This document shows positions 40,352 through 48,417 of a stretch of DNA of 64,000 nt, in pieces (the first letter of the stretch is position 1; each line of letters opens with the position of its first letter). Source of the stretch: Versatilivorator sp963663845 (GTDB taxonomy: Bacteria; Acidobacteriota; Terriglobia; Versatilivoradales; Versatilivoraceae); NCBI GenBank assembly GCA_963663845.2, contig OY760650.2:4650001-4714000 (forward strand). The letters run 5' to 3'. The notes under the pieces were generated by a model. The model was not told where the DNA came from. It saw nothing but the letters and a program-made list of their open reading frames with translations, and searched no databases. A program made the translations under genes and the position numbers.

Positions 40352-40726
40352 ATGAACCAAAAGCTGGAAGACACCGCAACCGCCCTGGGCGTGGACAAGA
40401 TCCGCAGGCACATCTTTCTCTGCTGCGACCAGACCAAGCCCAAGTGCTGCGAAAAGGCCGCCAGCCTGGAGTCCTGGAACTACCTCAAGAGTCGCCTGCA
40501 GGAACTCGATCTGACCGGCCCGGGAGGCGTCTTCCGCACCAAGGCCAACTGCCTGCGCATCTGCCTGCAAGGACCCACCGCGGTCGTCTATCCGGAGGGC
40601 ACCTGGTACCACTCCTGCACTCCGGAGGTGATCGAACGCATCATCCAGGAGCACCTGATCGGGGGAGCGCCGGTGGAGGAATTCGTCATTACGGAACATC
40701 CACTCCCTTCCCCGCAAGACGCATAG
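40352..40726 (+). CDS. Thioredoxin-like [2Fe-2S] ferredoxin
   Basis: 124 residues. It has the pattern of the shethna-type/thioredoxin-fold ferredoxins: HIFLCCDQTKPKCCEK (first cysteine pair region) and AFRT-like GVFRTKANCLRICLQGPTAVVYPEG (second pair), then WYHSCTPEVIERIIQEHL. Such proteins are small electron carriers. It ends 10 bp before cofG, so it is very probably in the same operon and might supply electrons to the CofG/CofH radical-SAM enzymes; that link is inferred from position only. Confidence 0.85.
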   Translation: MNQKLEDTATALGVDKIRRHIFLCCDQTKPKCCEKAASLESWNYLKSRLQELDLTGPGGVFRTKANCLRICLQGPTAVVYPEGTWYHSCTPEVIERIIQEHLIGGAPVEEFVITEHPLPSPQDA

Positions 40727-40736
40727 GAAAGCCGCA

Positions 40737-41882
40737 ATGAAGTCCCAAGCCGGCCATGACCGCACCCCGGCGCTTCTGGCCCGGGCTTCCCGGCTGCGTG
40801 ACCAGGGGAAAGGGCGCATCCTCAGCTTCTCGCCCAAGGTGTTCCTTCCGCTGACCCAGCTCTGCCGGGACGTCTGCGGCTACTGCGTCTTTCGCCAGAC
40901 CCCCGCTCGGCTCCGCTCCCCCTACATGAGTCCCCAGGAGGTCCTGGCGGTGGCCCGGCAGGGGGAGGAGCGGGGATGCCGCGAAGCGCTGCTGGTGTTG
41001 GGAGAACGACCGGAGGAGCGATACCCCGAAGCCCGACAGTGGCTGTCGCGGGAGGGTTACGGCAGCACCATCGAATACCTGGAGTCGATCTGCCGGATGT
41101 TGCTGCGGGAAACCTCCCTCTACCCCCACAGCAATGCCGGCACGCTGCTCCCGCCGGAACTGGAAGCCCTCAAGGAAGTGAACGTCTCGCTGGGCCTGAT
41201 GCTGGAGAGCGGCAGCCCCCGGCTCTGCGAGCCGGGCGGGCCTCACGAGCACGCCCCCAGCAAGCACCCCCAGGCCCGGCTGGACACCCTGAGCGCCGCC
41301 GGAAAGCTGAACATCCCGGTGACCACCGGCTTGCTGGTGGGAATCGGCGAAACCGCCCGGGAACGGACAGAAGCCTTGCACCTGATCGGGGAACTTCACC
41401 GGCGCTACGGACACGTCCAGGAAGTCATCATTCAGAACTTCCGGGCCAAGCCGGCCACGCCCATGAGGTGGGCGAACGAGCTGTCCACCGAGGAGACGCT
41501 CGCAGCCGTCGCCGAAGCCAGGATAGTTCTGGGGCCGGAAATGAACATCCAGGTGCCCCCCAACCTGAGCGGAGCGGGCCGAGAGAACGGCTACCTGGAG
41601 TTTCTGGGCGCAGGCATCAACGACTGGGGCGGCATCTCGCCGGTGACCATCGACCACGTCAATCCGGAAGCTCCCTGGCCCCACCTGGCCGAGCTGCGGC
41701 GCCAGGTGGAAGGCAGGAATTTCCGGCTGAGAGCTCGCTTCGCCCTCTACCCCGAGTTCATTCACCGCAAGAAAAACGGCCTGCCAGCCGGGTTGAGAAG
41801 CCGCCTGGAGGCCGACGCCGATGCCGAGGGGTTCGTGCCCCGTGCCGAACTCGAACCGCTTTGGGAGAAACGTCCATGTTGA
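40737..41882 (+). CDS. cofG: 7,8-didemethyl-8-hydroxy-5-deazariboflavin synthase, CofG subunit
   Basis: 381 residues. Radical-SAM cluster motif CRDVCGYCVF (CxxxCxxC) near residues 43-50, then YMSPQEVLAVARQGEERGCREAL, NVSLGLMLES, PVTTGLLVGIGET and the late VQVPPNL-like IQVPPNLSG and LGAGINDWGGISPVTIDHVNPE, all typical of CofG. It closes the deazaflavin ring to form Fo, the chromophore of coenzyme F420, using the product of CofH. Its stop overlaps the cofH start (ATGTTGA, 7 bp), so the two are translationally coupled. Confidence 0.94.
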   Translation: MKSQAGHDRTPALLARASRLRDQGKGRILSFSPKVFLPLTQLCRDVCGYCVFRQTPARLRSPYMSPQEVLAVARQGEERGCREALLVLGERPEERYPEARQWLSREGYGSTIEYLESICRMLLRETSLYPHSNAGTLLPPELEALKEVNVSLGLMLESGSPRLCEPGGPHEHAPSKHPQARLDTLSAAGKLNIPVTTGLLVGIGETARERTEALHLIGELHRRYGHVQEVIIQNFRAKPATPMRWANELSTEETLAAVAEARIVLGPEMNIQVPPNLSGAGRENGYLEFLGAGINDWGGISPVTIDHVNPEAPWPHLAELRRQVEGRNFRLRARFALYPEFIHRKKNGLPAGLRSRLEADADAEGFVPRAELEPLWEKRPC

Positions 41883-43189
41883 CAGCGGAAGACCCCACCG
41901 GAGCGCTCAGAAGCCAAGCCGAGGTGGAATCCGCCCTGGGACAGGCGACGCCTGCGGTGGCCCGCGCCATCGAGGGCTGTCTGCAGGGCCGGGACCCCTC
42001 CGAGACGCAGGTGGTCCAGTTCTTCCAGACCGGGGAGACCGACTACGAGCTGCTGCTCAAAGCGGCCGACTTCCTGAGATGGCAGACCGTCGGGGACGAT
42101 GTGACCTACGTGGTGAATCGCAACATCAACTTCACCAACGTCTGCGTCAAGCGATGCGGCTTCTGCGCCTTCAGCCGCACCGCGGCCAGCACCGAGGGCT
42201 ACCATCTCCCCCCCGAGGAAATCGTCAGGCGGACCCTGGAAGCCGAGCGCTACGGCGCCTCCGAGGTCTGCATCCAGGCGGGCCTGCCTCCCGGCATGGA
42301 CGGGCGCTACTACATTGAGCTCTGCCGGACGGTGAAAGAGGCGGCCCCCTCAATCCACCTGCACGCCTTTTCCCCGGAAGAAATCCTCTACGGGTCCAGG
42401 CAGTCCCGCTTGAGCATCCACGACTACCTGCGGGAGCTGAAAGCGGCCGGCATCGGCAGCCTGCCGGGCACCTCGGCCGAGATCCTGGACGACCGGGTCC
42501 GCAAGATCATCGCCCCGGGCCGCATCCGCACCGATCAATGGATCAAGGTGGTGACCACGGCCCACTCCCTGGGAATCCGCACCAGCTCCACCATCATGTA
42601 CGGCCACCTGGAAACCCCGCGCCACCGGGCCCGCCACCTGCTGCTGCTGCGCGATCTGCAGCGGCGCACCGGCGGCTTTACCGAGTTCGTGCCTCTCAGC
42701 TTCATCCATTCCGAGGCGCCCATGTTCGCCGACCGGCGAATTCCGGGAATCCGCGCCGGCGCCAGCCGAGGCGACGTGCTGAAAATGCACGCCATCGCCC
42801 GCTTGGTCCTCAATCGCGACATCCCCAACATCCAGGCCTCCTGGGTCAAGGAGGGCCTCGCGCTGGGGCAGGCCTGCCTGGAGAGCGGCGCCAACGACTT
42901 CGGGGGAACCCTGATGAACGAAAGCATCTCCACGGCCGCCGGCGCCCCCCACGGCCAGCTCGTCCGCCCCCGCGACCTCCGCCGCCGCATCCGCCAGCTC
43001 GGCCGCACCCCCGCCCTCCGCTCCACCCTCTACGCCATCCTGCGCCGCTTCCCCGACGAACGCCAGGACGGCCAGGACCCCCTCGACACGCTGGACGATG
43101 GCCGCAAGGACCCCTTCGGCTCCTACCACCAACTCATTCAGCAGGAAGAGTTTCGGTTCAGCGGGAAGGGCAGCCGCTCAGACGCCTGA
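41876..43189 (+). CDS. cofH: 5-amino-6-ribitylaminouracil-tyrosine hydroxyphenyl transferase, CofH subunit
   Basis: 437 residues from ATG 41876. Radical-SAM motif CVKRCGFCAF near residue 90, preceded by VTYVVNRNINFTNVC, then VCIQAGLPPGMDG, HAFSPEEI and YGHLETPRHRARHL. These separate CofH from MqnC/MqnE. It joins tyrosine to diaminouracil in the first step of Fo synthesis. The C-terminal ~25 residues are low-similarity and run up to a truncated MazF gene on the other strand, so this end marks the border of the accessory island. Confidence 0.94.
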   Translation: MLTAEDPTGALRSQAEVESALGQATPAVARAIEGCLQGRDPSETQVVQFFQTGETDYELLLKAADFLRWQTVGDDVTYVVNRNINFTNVCVKRCGFCAFSRTAASTEGYHLPPEEIVRRTLEAERYGASEVCIQAGLPPGMDGRYYIELCRTVKEAAPSIHLHAFSPEEILYGSRQSRLSIHDYLRELKAAGIGSLPGTSAEILDDRVRKIIAPGRIRTDQWIKVVTTAHSLGIRTSSTIMYGHLETPRHRARHLLLLRDLQRRTGGFTEFVPLSFIHSEAPMFADRRIPGIRAGASRGDVLKMHAIARLVLNRDIPNIQASWVKEGLALGQACLESGANDFGGTLMNESISTAAGAPHGQLVRPRDLRRRIRQLGRTPALRSTLYAILRRFPDERQDGQDPLDTLDDGRKDPFGSYHQLIQQEEFRFSGKGSRSDA

Positions 43190-43329
43190 GCGGTGGTTGT
43201 CGGCGGGGCAGGAAGGAAATCGAAGACGTCGTGACTGAGAATGACGACCGGTCGCCGTCCAGACTGCTCGCGGCCGCGAACCGGATTCAAGTCAGCCCAG
43301 CGTATGTCACCTCTCAGTATTCCGGCCAC
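43138..43329 (-). pseudogene. MazF-type toxin remnant
   Basis: From GTG 43329 the first ~36 codons (RGDIRWADLNPVRGREQSGR, RPVVILSHDVF) are an excellent MazF/PemK N-terminus. Similarity stops at about 43220 and the frame then reads through sequence overlapping the cofH 3' end, closing at 63 residues instead of ~110. The core strands of the endoribonuclease are missing. It overlaps the antitoxin gene by 16 bp as in functional pairs. It was truncated by a deletion whose edge is next to cofH. Confidence 0.75.
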
Positions 43330-43556
43330 ATCTCACCCGTGGCGGCGATTCCCTCCTCGGCGAGTTGCTGCTCTTCGGTTGCGTCCAGCTTGGCGCACTC
43401 GCGAGCGAGTCGAGTTCGGTCAAGTTGCCGGAGATTTTCGCCGAGAGCCGCCTCTACGGCTTGGCTGCGGCTTTCAAATTGCTGTTGGGAGACAAGCTCA
43501 TCGACCCGATGGACCAGCCTGGCGTCGAGGGTGACCGCTACTTTTCTTTTCGGCAC
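43314..43556 (-). CDS. MazE-like ribbon-helix-helix antitoxin
   Basis: 80 residues from GTG 43556, chosen because GGAAGGAG lies 5 bp upstream; a TTG 15 bp earlier would place that site inside the gene. VAVTLDARLVHRVDELVSQQQF followed by SRSQAVEAALGENL is the strand-helix-helix fold of Arc-type antitoxins found with PemK/MazF toxins, and the tail EEQQLAEEGIAATGEMWPEY is the toxin-wrapping segment. It is intact, but its toxin is truncated. Confidence 0.75.
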   Translation of the reverse strand: MPKRKVAVTLDARLVHRVDELVSQQQFESRSQAVEAALGENLRQLDRTRLARECAKLDATEEQQLAEEGIAATGEMWPEY

Positions 43557-43680
43557 GGGGACTCCTTCCAAGTATGACTAATGATCCTACCATCAGGATT
43601 GTCGGCCAATCCAGTGACTGCGCCAGGAGGAATCGGTTCTCCTCGGTGAATCCAGTCAACTTCCATCTGACTCCATCTGA

Positions 43681-43744
43681 CCTCTTCCTACGTTCGGTGT
43701 GAGCAGAGATTTTCCGGCAATTCAACAACGTTTTCCGTCCCCTG
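43681..43744 (+). repeat. Island repeat, family D, copy 1
   Basis: About 60 bp with consensus CCTCTTCC..CATTCGGTGTGAGCARAG then TTTTCCGGCAATTCAACAAC then GTCCCC. Copies also at 45720-45780, 46881-46941 and 47938-48002, same orientation. This one ends 22 bp before the first ATG of the glycine-rich protein gene. Confidence 0.75.
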
Positions 43745-43766
43745 TTCCCTTCTCTGAATTCCATGA

Positions 43767-44483
43767 ATGCGACGACTCAACGCGCTGCTTCTGCTGTCAG
43801 CATGGTACGATACGGAACGGGCCGGGGAAATTGCGATGCCTGTGGGGGCCGAATACAAAGGAGTCCCATATCTACTGTCGTGGAGCATTCAGATGCAAGG
43901 AGCGAGACTAAGGCAGATTGTCGAATCTGGAACATTTGAGTGGCCGTGGCCCACACCGCTTGGCTTGGTCATCATTACAGGTGCCGCCGGAGGAGGCGGC
44001 GGCGGTGGCGGCGCGTTTTGTATCGAAGGTTTGAACTTGTACGGCGGTGGCGGTGGAGATGGCGGCGGCGGTGGCGGGGTTACTGCGGTGACAATTGGGT
44101 CGAGGACGTATCAGGCTGCCGGCGGCAACGGAGGAGGCGGCGGCGGGGGGGGAGGTATTACTGACGGCAAGCCTGCAAAAGGGGCAAACGGGCTAGGGTG
44201 CCGTTATGGGTGCGGCGGCGAAGGTGGTCGAGGCGCAGTAGTGCAGCCAAGTCCGGAGCGCACGGTCTCGGATGGGGGCGATGGAGGCAGAGGGTTTCCA
44301 GGAGAAACCCGTGTTGAGGAGTTGAAAGACTTGTCCGTTGGTGCGCTTTTTGAGATGGTCATTGGTCAAGCCGGTCGTGAAGGCAAGGGGGGCCAAGGCT
44401 ACAAGAAAGGAACCGACGGAACGAAGGGTATTGACGGCTCCGTTTTGTTCATACCGATTTTCGAGGAAGTGGGTGATGAATAA
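43767..44483 (+). CDS. Glycine-rich domain protein preceding a toxin-antitoxin pair
   Basis: Up to 238 residues; starts at 43836 or 43893 (the latter with GGAG 7 bp away) are also possible. After SGTFEWPWPTPLGLVIITGAA come runs of 8, 5, 6 and 9 glycines separated by short hydrophobic loops (AFCIEGLNLY, VTAVTIGSRTYQAAGGN), then GGDGGRGFPGETRV and a C-terminal strand region ending IDGSVLFIPIFEEV. This layout fits the glycine-rich beta/polyglycine-helix domain seen in phage tail adhesins and many uncharacterised bacterial proteins. No signal peptide is clear. The stop overlaps the next gene's ATG (TAATG), so it is translationally coupled to an MbcA/ParS-type antitoxin and a RES toxin. Confidence 0.7.
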   Translation: MRRLNALLLLSAWYDTERAGEIAMPVGAEYKGVPYLLSWSIQMQGARLRQIVESGTFEWPWPTPLGLVIITGAAGGGGGGGGAFCIEGLNLYGGGGGDGGGGGGVTAVTIGSRTYQAAGGNGGGGGGGGGITDGKPAKGANGLGCRYGCGGEGGRGAVVQPSPERTVSDGGDGGRGFPGETRVEELKDLSVGALFEMVIGQAGREGKGGQGYKKGTDGTKGIDGSVLFIPIFEEVGDE

Positions 44484-45064
44484 TGCAAGTCTTGCAAGGA
44501 ACGCAGGGAAGCTCCGGTGATTCTCCATGCATGCCGAACGTGAATTTGGCTGAGTATGGGATTCGTGAACTCGCGACACGCCAATCGGCAAGCGATCTTG
44601 GCTCCTTCCCAAAGTCTCGGGAACCGACTCTAGAGGAACTGATCGCCTTATTCACCGCTCTTAATAAACCGGCGTTACTGCATAGAACATCCCCTATGGA
44701 ACGATCCGTAAGACCAAGCGGCCCGGTTCAATTCATCGCAAAATTGTTGGAGTTCTGGAAATTGGACAAATTCGACGCAGGTCGTCTATTGGGCTTCGAA
44801 GAAACAGATGCCGACTATGTCGATCGCATTCTTGAGGGAACCGAGTATTTGCGCGGGAGAGACGTTAGAGAACGAGTGACGCATCTATTTTGGATTTCCA
44901 GGTCCTTGCGATCTCTTTTCCAGGACTTGGAAGTCGAAAATGAGTGGTTGCGGGAATCACACGAGCTTTTGGGCGACAGGTCGCCAATGTCGTTGTTGCT
45001 TGGCGGTTCTATGGATGATCTTGAGTTGACAAGGGAATACGTGGACACGGTTGCGAGAAGGTAG
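44483..45064 (+). CDS. MbcA/ParS/Xre-family antitoxin
   Basis: 193 residues. The N-terminal ~70 are not recognised. From ~85 it shows the family: KFDAGRLLGFEETDADYVDRIL, RGRDVRERVTHLFWISRSL, then the C-terminal toxin-binding (DUF2384-type) block WLRESHELLGDRSPMSLLLGGSMDDLELTREYVD. Such proteins cap the active site of RES-domain NAD+-degrading toxins and repress the operon. A RES gene follows 2 bp later. The coding region is AT-richer than the chromosome. Confidence 0.85.
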   Translation: MQVLQGTQGSSGDSPCMPNVNLAEYGIRELATRQSASDLGSFPKSREPTLEELIALFTALNKPALLHRTSPMERSVRPSGPVQFIAKLLEFWKLDKFDAGRLLGFEETDADYVDRILEGTEYLRGRDVRERVTHLFWISRSLRSLFQDLEVENEWLRESHELLGDRSPMSLLLGGSMDDLELTREYVDTVARR

Positions 45065-45066
45065 TC

Positions 45067-45693
45067 TTGCTTGAGGAAATTCCAAGCCGCAGGAATCGTC
45101 ATCGAGTGTTTCGCTTGGCGACGATTGATTCAGATGAAGACTTTATGGCTGGGCTTCAACTCGACCCACAAGGCGTCAACGAGTTGCGGAAGTTTCTTGT
45201 AGAGGACCGCCATACCGATAGGCTCAAAAAACTACTTGAAGGTCCCTTCCGGCAAAAGCGGAAATTCAAGCGTCAGACACGTTTTTCCGATGGAACATTC
45301 CCCGTATTCTATAGCTCATTCGATGCCCCGACTGTTGAAGCCGAAGTGAAACATTGGTTGCCAAGCTACATTGGGCGCCCTCGAAATCCCAGGACGGTGT
45401 ATTACCAGCGGTTTAGTTGTACATTCGACGGCGTTGAAAAAGACCTCCGCTCCAAAATCAGTGAATGGCCCCAATTGACGGACGGTAGCGACTACACATT
45501 CTGCAATCGGCTTGGCGCGGAGGCGAGAACCTCGAAGGTAGATGCACTGGTAACACTGTCCGTGCGTCACAAAGCAGGGGTAAACCTGCCGATATTCTCA
45601 CGCGAAACCATTGGTAATCCCAGGTCCGAGGCTGTTCTGGCCATGACGTACAATCCGACGACAGGTAAGGTGTCTGTTCGGGATATCGGCTGA
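45067..45693 (+). CDS. RES-domain toxin (NAD+ phosphorylase/ADP-ribosyltransferase fold)
   Basis: 208 residues from TTG 45067, with AAGG just upstream across the antitoxin stop. The RES pattern is visible: an early RVFRLA, then TRFSDGTFPVFYSSFDAPTVEAEVKHWL with the R, Y, S and E positions of the family, and VYYQRFSCTFDG further on. RES toxins destroy NAD+ and halt growth. With the preceding antitoxin it forms a standard Xre-RES pair; the extra glycine-rich gene in front is not standard. Length is slightly above the usual ~150-180. Confidence 0.75.
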   Translation: MLEEIPSRRNRHRVFRLATIDSDEDFMAGLQLDPQGVNELRKFLVEDRHTDRLKKLLEGPFRQKRKFKRQTRFSDGTFPVFYSSFDAPTVEAEVKHWLPSYIGRPRNPRTVYYQRFSCTFDGVEKDLRSKISEWPQLTDGSDYTFCNRLGAEARTSKVDALVTLSVRHKAGVNLPIFSRETIGNPRSEAVLAMTYNPTTGKVSVRDIG

Positions 45694-45719
45694 TATCCGC
45701 CACATCCCACCTCTTCCAA

Positions 45720-45780
45720 CCTCTTCCAACATTCCGTGTGAGTAGAGTTCTTCCGGCAATTCGGCAACGTCGCCTGCTTC
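45720..45780 (+). repeat. Island repeat, family D, copy 2
   Basis: CCTCTTCCAACATTCCGTGT ... TCTTCCGGCAATTCGGCAAC. It lies between the RES toxin stop (45693) and the hydrolase ATG (45817). With copy 1 it brackets the glycine-rich/Xre/RES operon as direct repeats. Confidence 0.75.
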
Positions 45781-45816
45781 CCCCGACCTGCGGTTAGATT
45801 TCCAGGATAACCTCCG

Positions 45817-46794
45817 ATGAGAAAACTATTGAAGCGCGCACTCTTTTGGGGCGGCGGAGCGCTGGTGCTGGCCTTGGTAGCGGCAGCGACGGTCCAGTGG
45901 TGGCTTTCGCATCTCGCGTTGGAGCGCAACCCGGCGCCTGGAGAGCTGGTCGTTGTTGGCGGGCGTCAGGTGCACCTGCTTTGTCGGGGGCAAGGGAGCC
46001 CTGCCGTCATTCTTGAGTCGGGGATTCCGGGTGCCTCTATGGGGTGGGCTTCCGTGATGGAGGACATCGCCTCGTTCGCCAGGGTGTGCGCGTACGACAG
46101 GGCCGGATATGGCTGGAGCGAGGCCGGGGCGGAACCTCGTACGATCAGCAACATCACCACGGAACTCCGGGAACTGCTCCGTACCGCTGGCTTGGACCCG
46201 CCCTACGTTCTGGTGGGTCACTCTTTCGGGGGCTTGGTCGTGCAGTTGTATGCCAGCCGGTTTCCGGGCGAAGTGGCCGGAATGGTGCTGGTCGACTCAT
46301 CGCACCCGAACCAGGCCTGTCGCCCCGGGGGCCTGGACCGGATGGGGCGTGTCGCTTTCAGACTGAAGCTTCTGGCGCCGCTGGGCATCGCTCGTCTCAT
46401 GATCGATTTGCCGGGCGGCGACCCGGAATCCCGTCCCAGCTCCGTGCGGACGATGGAGAAGGAAGTGCTGGCGACGACGCGATCGTTTCGGGCATTGGCG
46501 TCGGAGCTGGAAGGTCTGCGGGAAAGCCTGAACCTGGCTGCCGAGAATCGCCCGAGACTGGGGCGGAAGCCGCTGGTTGTGCTTACGGAGGGGCGGCGTA
46601 AGATGGAATTCTGGCATGCGATGCAGGAGCAGTTTACGGAGATGTCCGACAGCAGCGAGTGGCAGGTCGTCAATGGAGCCGGTCATTTCATCCACCACGA
46701 CAGGCCCGGCATCGTGGTGGATGCAGTTCGCCGCGTCGTGGAATCGGCCCACAACGCCAAGCGATCAGGGGACGTTGTGGAACAAGTGGAATAA
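45817..46794 (+). CDS. Membrane-anchored alpha/beta hydrolase
   Basis: 325 residues. An N-terminal hydrophobic anchor (LFWGGGALVLALVAAATVQWW) precedes an alpha/beta-hydrolase fold: RQVHLLCRGQGSPAVILESG, DRAGYGWSEAG, nucleophile elbow VLVGHSFGGLVVQLYA (Ser ~residue 133), FPGEVAGMVLVDSSHP, and the catalytic His in VNGAGHFIHHDRPGIVVDAVRRV. It is probably an exported esterase or haloalkane/epoxide-hydrolase-like enzyme, substrate unknown. It is flanked on both sides by family D repeats. Confidence 0.88.
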   Translation: MRKLLKRALFWGGGALVLALVAAATVQWWLSHLALERNPAPGELVVVGGRQVHLLCRGQGSPAVILESGIPGASMGWASVMEDIASFARVCAYDRAGYGWSEAGAEPRTISNITTELRELLRTAGLDPPYVLVGHSFGGLVVQLYASRFPGEVAGMVLVDSSHPNQACRPGGLDRMGRVAFRLKLLAPLGIARLMIDLPGGDPESRPSSVRTMEKEVLATTRSFRALASELEGLRESLNLAAENRPRLGRKPLVVLTEGRRKMEFWHAMQEQFTEMSDSSEWQVVNGAGHFIHHDRPGIVVDAVRRVVESAHNAKRSGDVVEQVE

Positions 46795-46880
46795 ATCGGA
46801 TTGGCGGTTCTGTAATCTTCTGGGGATCAACGTGTTGGAGCGGTTTGCCTGGAGGGGGTCCATGTCGGATTCCCATCCAA

Positions 46881-46941
46881 CCTCTTCCACCATTCGGTGT
46901 GAGCAAAGCCTTTCCGGCAATTCAACAACGTCCCCGTCCCC
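46881..46941 (+). repeat. Island repeat, family D, copy 3
   Basis: CCTCTTCCACCATTCGGTGT GAGCAAAGCC TTTCCGGCAATTCAACAACG TCCCC, the best match to the consensus. It sits between the convergent hydrolase and cupin genes. Confidence 0.75.
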
Positions 46942-46987
46942 CGGTGGAGCCCACCGGTAGTGTCGGGTTCTCGTGCGGAAGGCCCAG

Positions 46988-47332
46988 TCACGTATCGGAC
47001 TCACCGCCCTCGGGACCATAGAACAGCACCCAAACCGCGAAGTCGGAAGAGAAATCTTCGAATCGATGTGGTCGGCCGGCGGCCACGAACAGAAAGGAGC
47101 CTGGTTCGACCGGGTGCCTCTGTTCGCCATCGAAGAAGACCCCTCTCCCCAGAGCCACCAGGTAACATTCGTCGCGAAGATGGGGCTTTTGCAGATCCTG
47201 GCCCTGGGGTTGGTATATCTCCACCTCGAGCGACCCATGGGAGAAGATGGGAACGGCCAGATTGCCGGCAGGAGGGGGGCCCTTGGACACCGCCTCCTCG
47301 AAACTCACGTGTGCAAACATTGAGATGTCCAT
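46988..47332 (-). CDS. Cupin-domain protein
   Basis: 114 residues. Single cupin barrel: first motif GNLAVPIFSHGSLEVEIYQPQGQDLQKPHLRDECYLVALGRG with H and E metal ligands, second motif PVEPGSFLFVAAGRPHRFEDF with the final H. Small stand-alone cupins bind metal ions and act as isomerases, dioxygenases or sensors; no neighbour suggests which. Confidence 0.82.
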   Translation of the reverse strand: MDISMFAHVSFEEAVSKGPPPAGNLAVPIFSHGSLEVEIYQPQGQDLQKPHLRDECYLVALGRGVFFDGEQRHPVEPGSFLFVAAGRPHRFEDFSSDFAVWVLFYGPEGGESDT

Positions 47333-47567
47333 GAATCACAAGAATTCGCCATTTCACTATAACCCGGACAGGCTGCCGGACTCTCACTTTGAAGATGTCG
47401 CAGGACATCCCCGTGGATCGAATGATCATGACATACCTGGAGACCCGTCGGTTGAACGATCCTTACGTGGAGTCGGAAGCCGTGCTCCTTCATGATCCTG
47501 ACGAGCAGAGCCCCCGCCCTGCTGGACGGATCATACGAGAGTGAAACAACCAATCGTCAGTAAAGAC

Positions 47568-47601
47568 GAACCACGAATGAGCACGAATTGACAACGAATG
47601 C
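47568..47601. repeat. Family B repeat, single arm
   Basis: GAACCACGAATGAGCACGAA, one arm of the inverted-repeat element seen at 710-879 and 40165-40265, without a facing partner. Sequence just upstream (47528-47549, GGATCATACGAGAGTGAAAC) resembles 991-1012, also beside a family B copy, so the element may extend beyond its arms. Confidence 0.5.
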
Positions 47602-47646
47602 CAATGGACCTGCTTGGCTGCGACGCCGTCATGGAATGAAGGCCCA

Positions 47647-47857
47647 CCCGGGAGCGCGGGCGTCCCGCCCGCACAACACTGGCACAGCCTCACCCATCTC
47701 CTCCACCCGGCTCGACCGGCAACGGCACCACAATTCTGCTTCAGCTGAGCCCATGCCGTTCCCGCCGGCAGGGTGGCCGGGCGCCACATCACAGGGAATC
47801 TGAGCGGCACACAACGGGAGTGCATGCGGGCGAGACGCCCGCGCTCCCGGAGGGCGC
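47647..47857. repeat. Inverted pair of GC-rich repeats, family E
   Basis: CCGGGAGCGCGGGCGTCCCG at 47647-47666 faces its near complement CGGGCGAGACGCCCGCGCTC at about 47827-47846. They form a ~210-bp inverted-repeat unit whose arms match the single copy at 4351-4383. No gene lies inside. The surrounding 47333-48114 stretch has no other gene. Confidence 0.6.
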
Positions 47858-47937
47858 CTCTCCGGTGGGTCTTGGTGAATCCCTCTATTTTCCGGTTGTT
47901 TCAGCTAAGGCCTTCTGACGCCGGCAATCCGGCACTC

Positions 47938-48002
47938 CCTCTTCGACACGCTCCAACACTCGATGTGACCATAGTTTTTCTGGCAATTCAACAAAGGCCC
48001 CT
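47938..48002 (+). repeat. Island repeat, family D, copy 4 (diverged)
   Basis: CCTCTTCGACACGCTCCAAC ACTCGATGTGACC ... TTTTTCTGGCAATTCAACAA AGGCCCC. Recognisably the same repeat with more substitutions. It lies 113 bp upstream of a ribbon-helix-helix antitoxin gene. Confidence 0.6.
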
Positions 48003-48114
48003 GATTGCCCCGGGGAATGTTCAGCCTAACGCTCGGAAAAGCTGGAGGAATTGTGGGGGGCAAGTGGCTACTTAACGTCTCGAACAAGGACGGGAACGGG
48101 AGTATAATTGTCGT

Positions 48115-48345
48115 ATGAAACTGAAAACATCCATCACACTTGAGCAAGAGGTGATCACAGCCATTGAGGAAGCTGCCCGAGAAGGAGAGAGTCGATCCCA
48201 GGTGATTGAACGGCTGCTTCGTCAAAGCCTCTCAGCGCGAGAACGGGTGGAGATCGACAAGCACGACCGCAACCTCATGAACGAGCATGCTGATGAACTC
48301 AACGAAGAAGCGGTTGATGTCCTGGATTATCAGGTGGTCACGTGA
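48115..48345 (+). CDS. Ribbon-helix-helix antitoxin
   Basis: 76 residues. KLKTSITLEQEVITAIEEAAREGESRSQVIERLLRQ is the strand-helix-helix DNA-binding fold of CopG/MazE-like antitoxins, and an acidic tail (NEHADELNEEAVDVLDY) would bind the toxin. TATAAT at 48103-48108 lies only 6 bp before the ATG, which suggests a leaderless transcript or a promoter elsewhere. Its TGA overlaps the GTG of a MazF stub. Confidence 0.72.
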   Translation: MKLKTSITLEQEVITAIEEAAREGESRSQVIERLLRQSLSARERVEIDKHDRNLMNEHADELNEEAVDVLDYQVVT

Positions 48346-48389
48346 GACGCGGTGAGCTCTACCGTGTCGAGAAACCCCAACTTCGCTGA
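48342..48389 (+). pseudogene. MazF-type toxin stub (15 codons)
   Basis: GTG overlapping the antitoxin stop (GTGA) encodes VRRGELYRVEKPQLR then TGA. RRGELYRV(E)KP is the exact opening of many MazF toxins, so this is the 5' end of a toxin gene whose remainder has been deleted. The following sequence belongs to the Sel1-repeat gene. Confidence 0.65.
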
Positions 48390-48417
48390 CAAAACTCAAG
48401 GCTCCTGGAGGTGGCTC

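Noticed and set aside
43900..44320. Glycine-rich stretch as mere simple-sequence noise
   Set aside because: The frame is open across all runs, the loops between runs are hydrophobic and strand-like, and the gene is coupled to the next one, so it was kept as a real CDS.
43498..48225. Minus-strand open frames sharing an NCRK..HTE..WKR peptide at each family D repeat
   Set aside because: Similarity is confined to the ~60-bp DNA repeat, lengths differ, and there are no consistent starts. They are better explained as repeated DNA than as a protein family.
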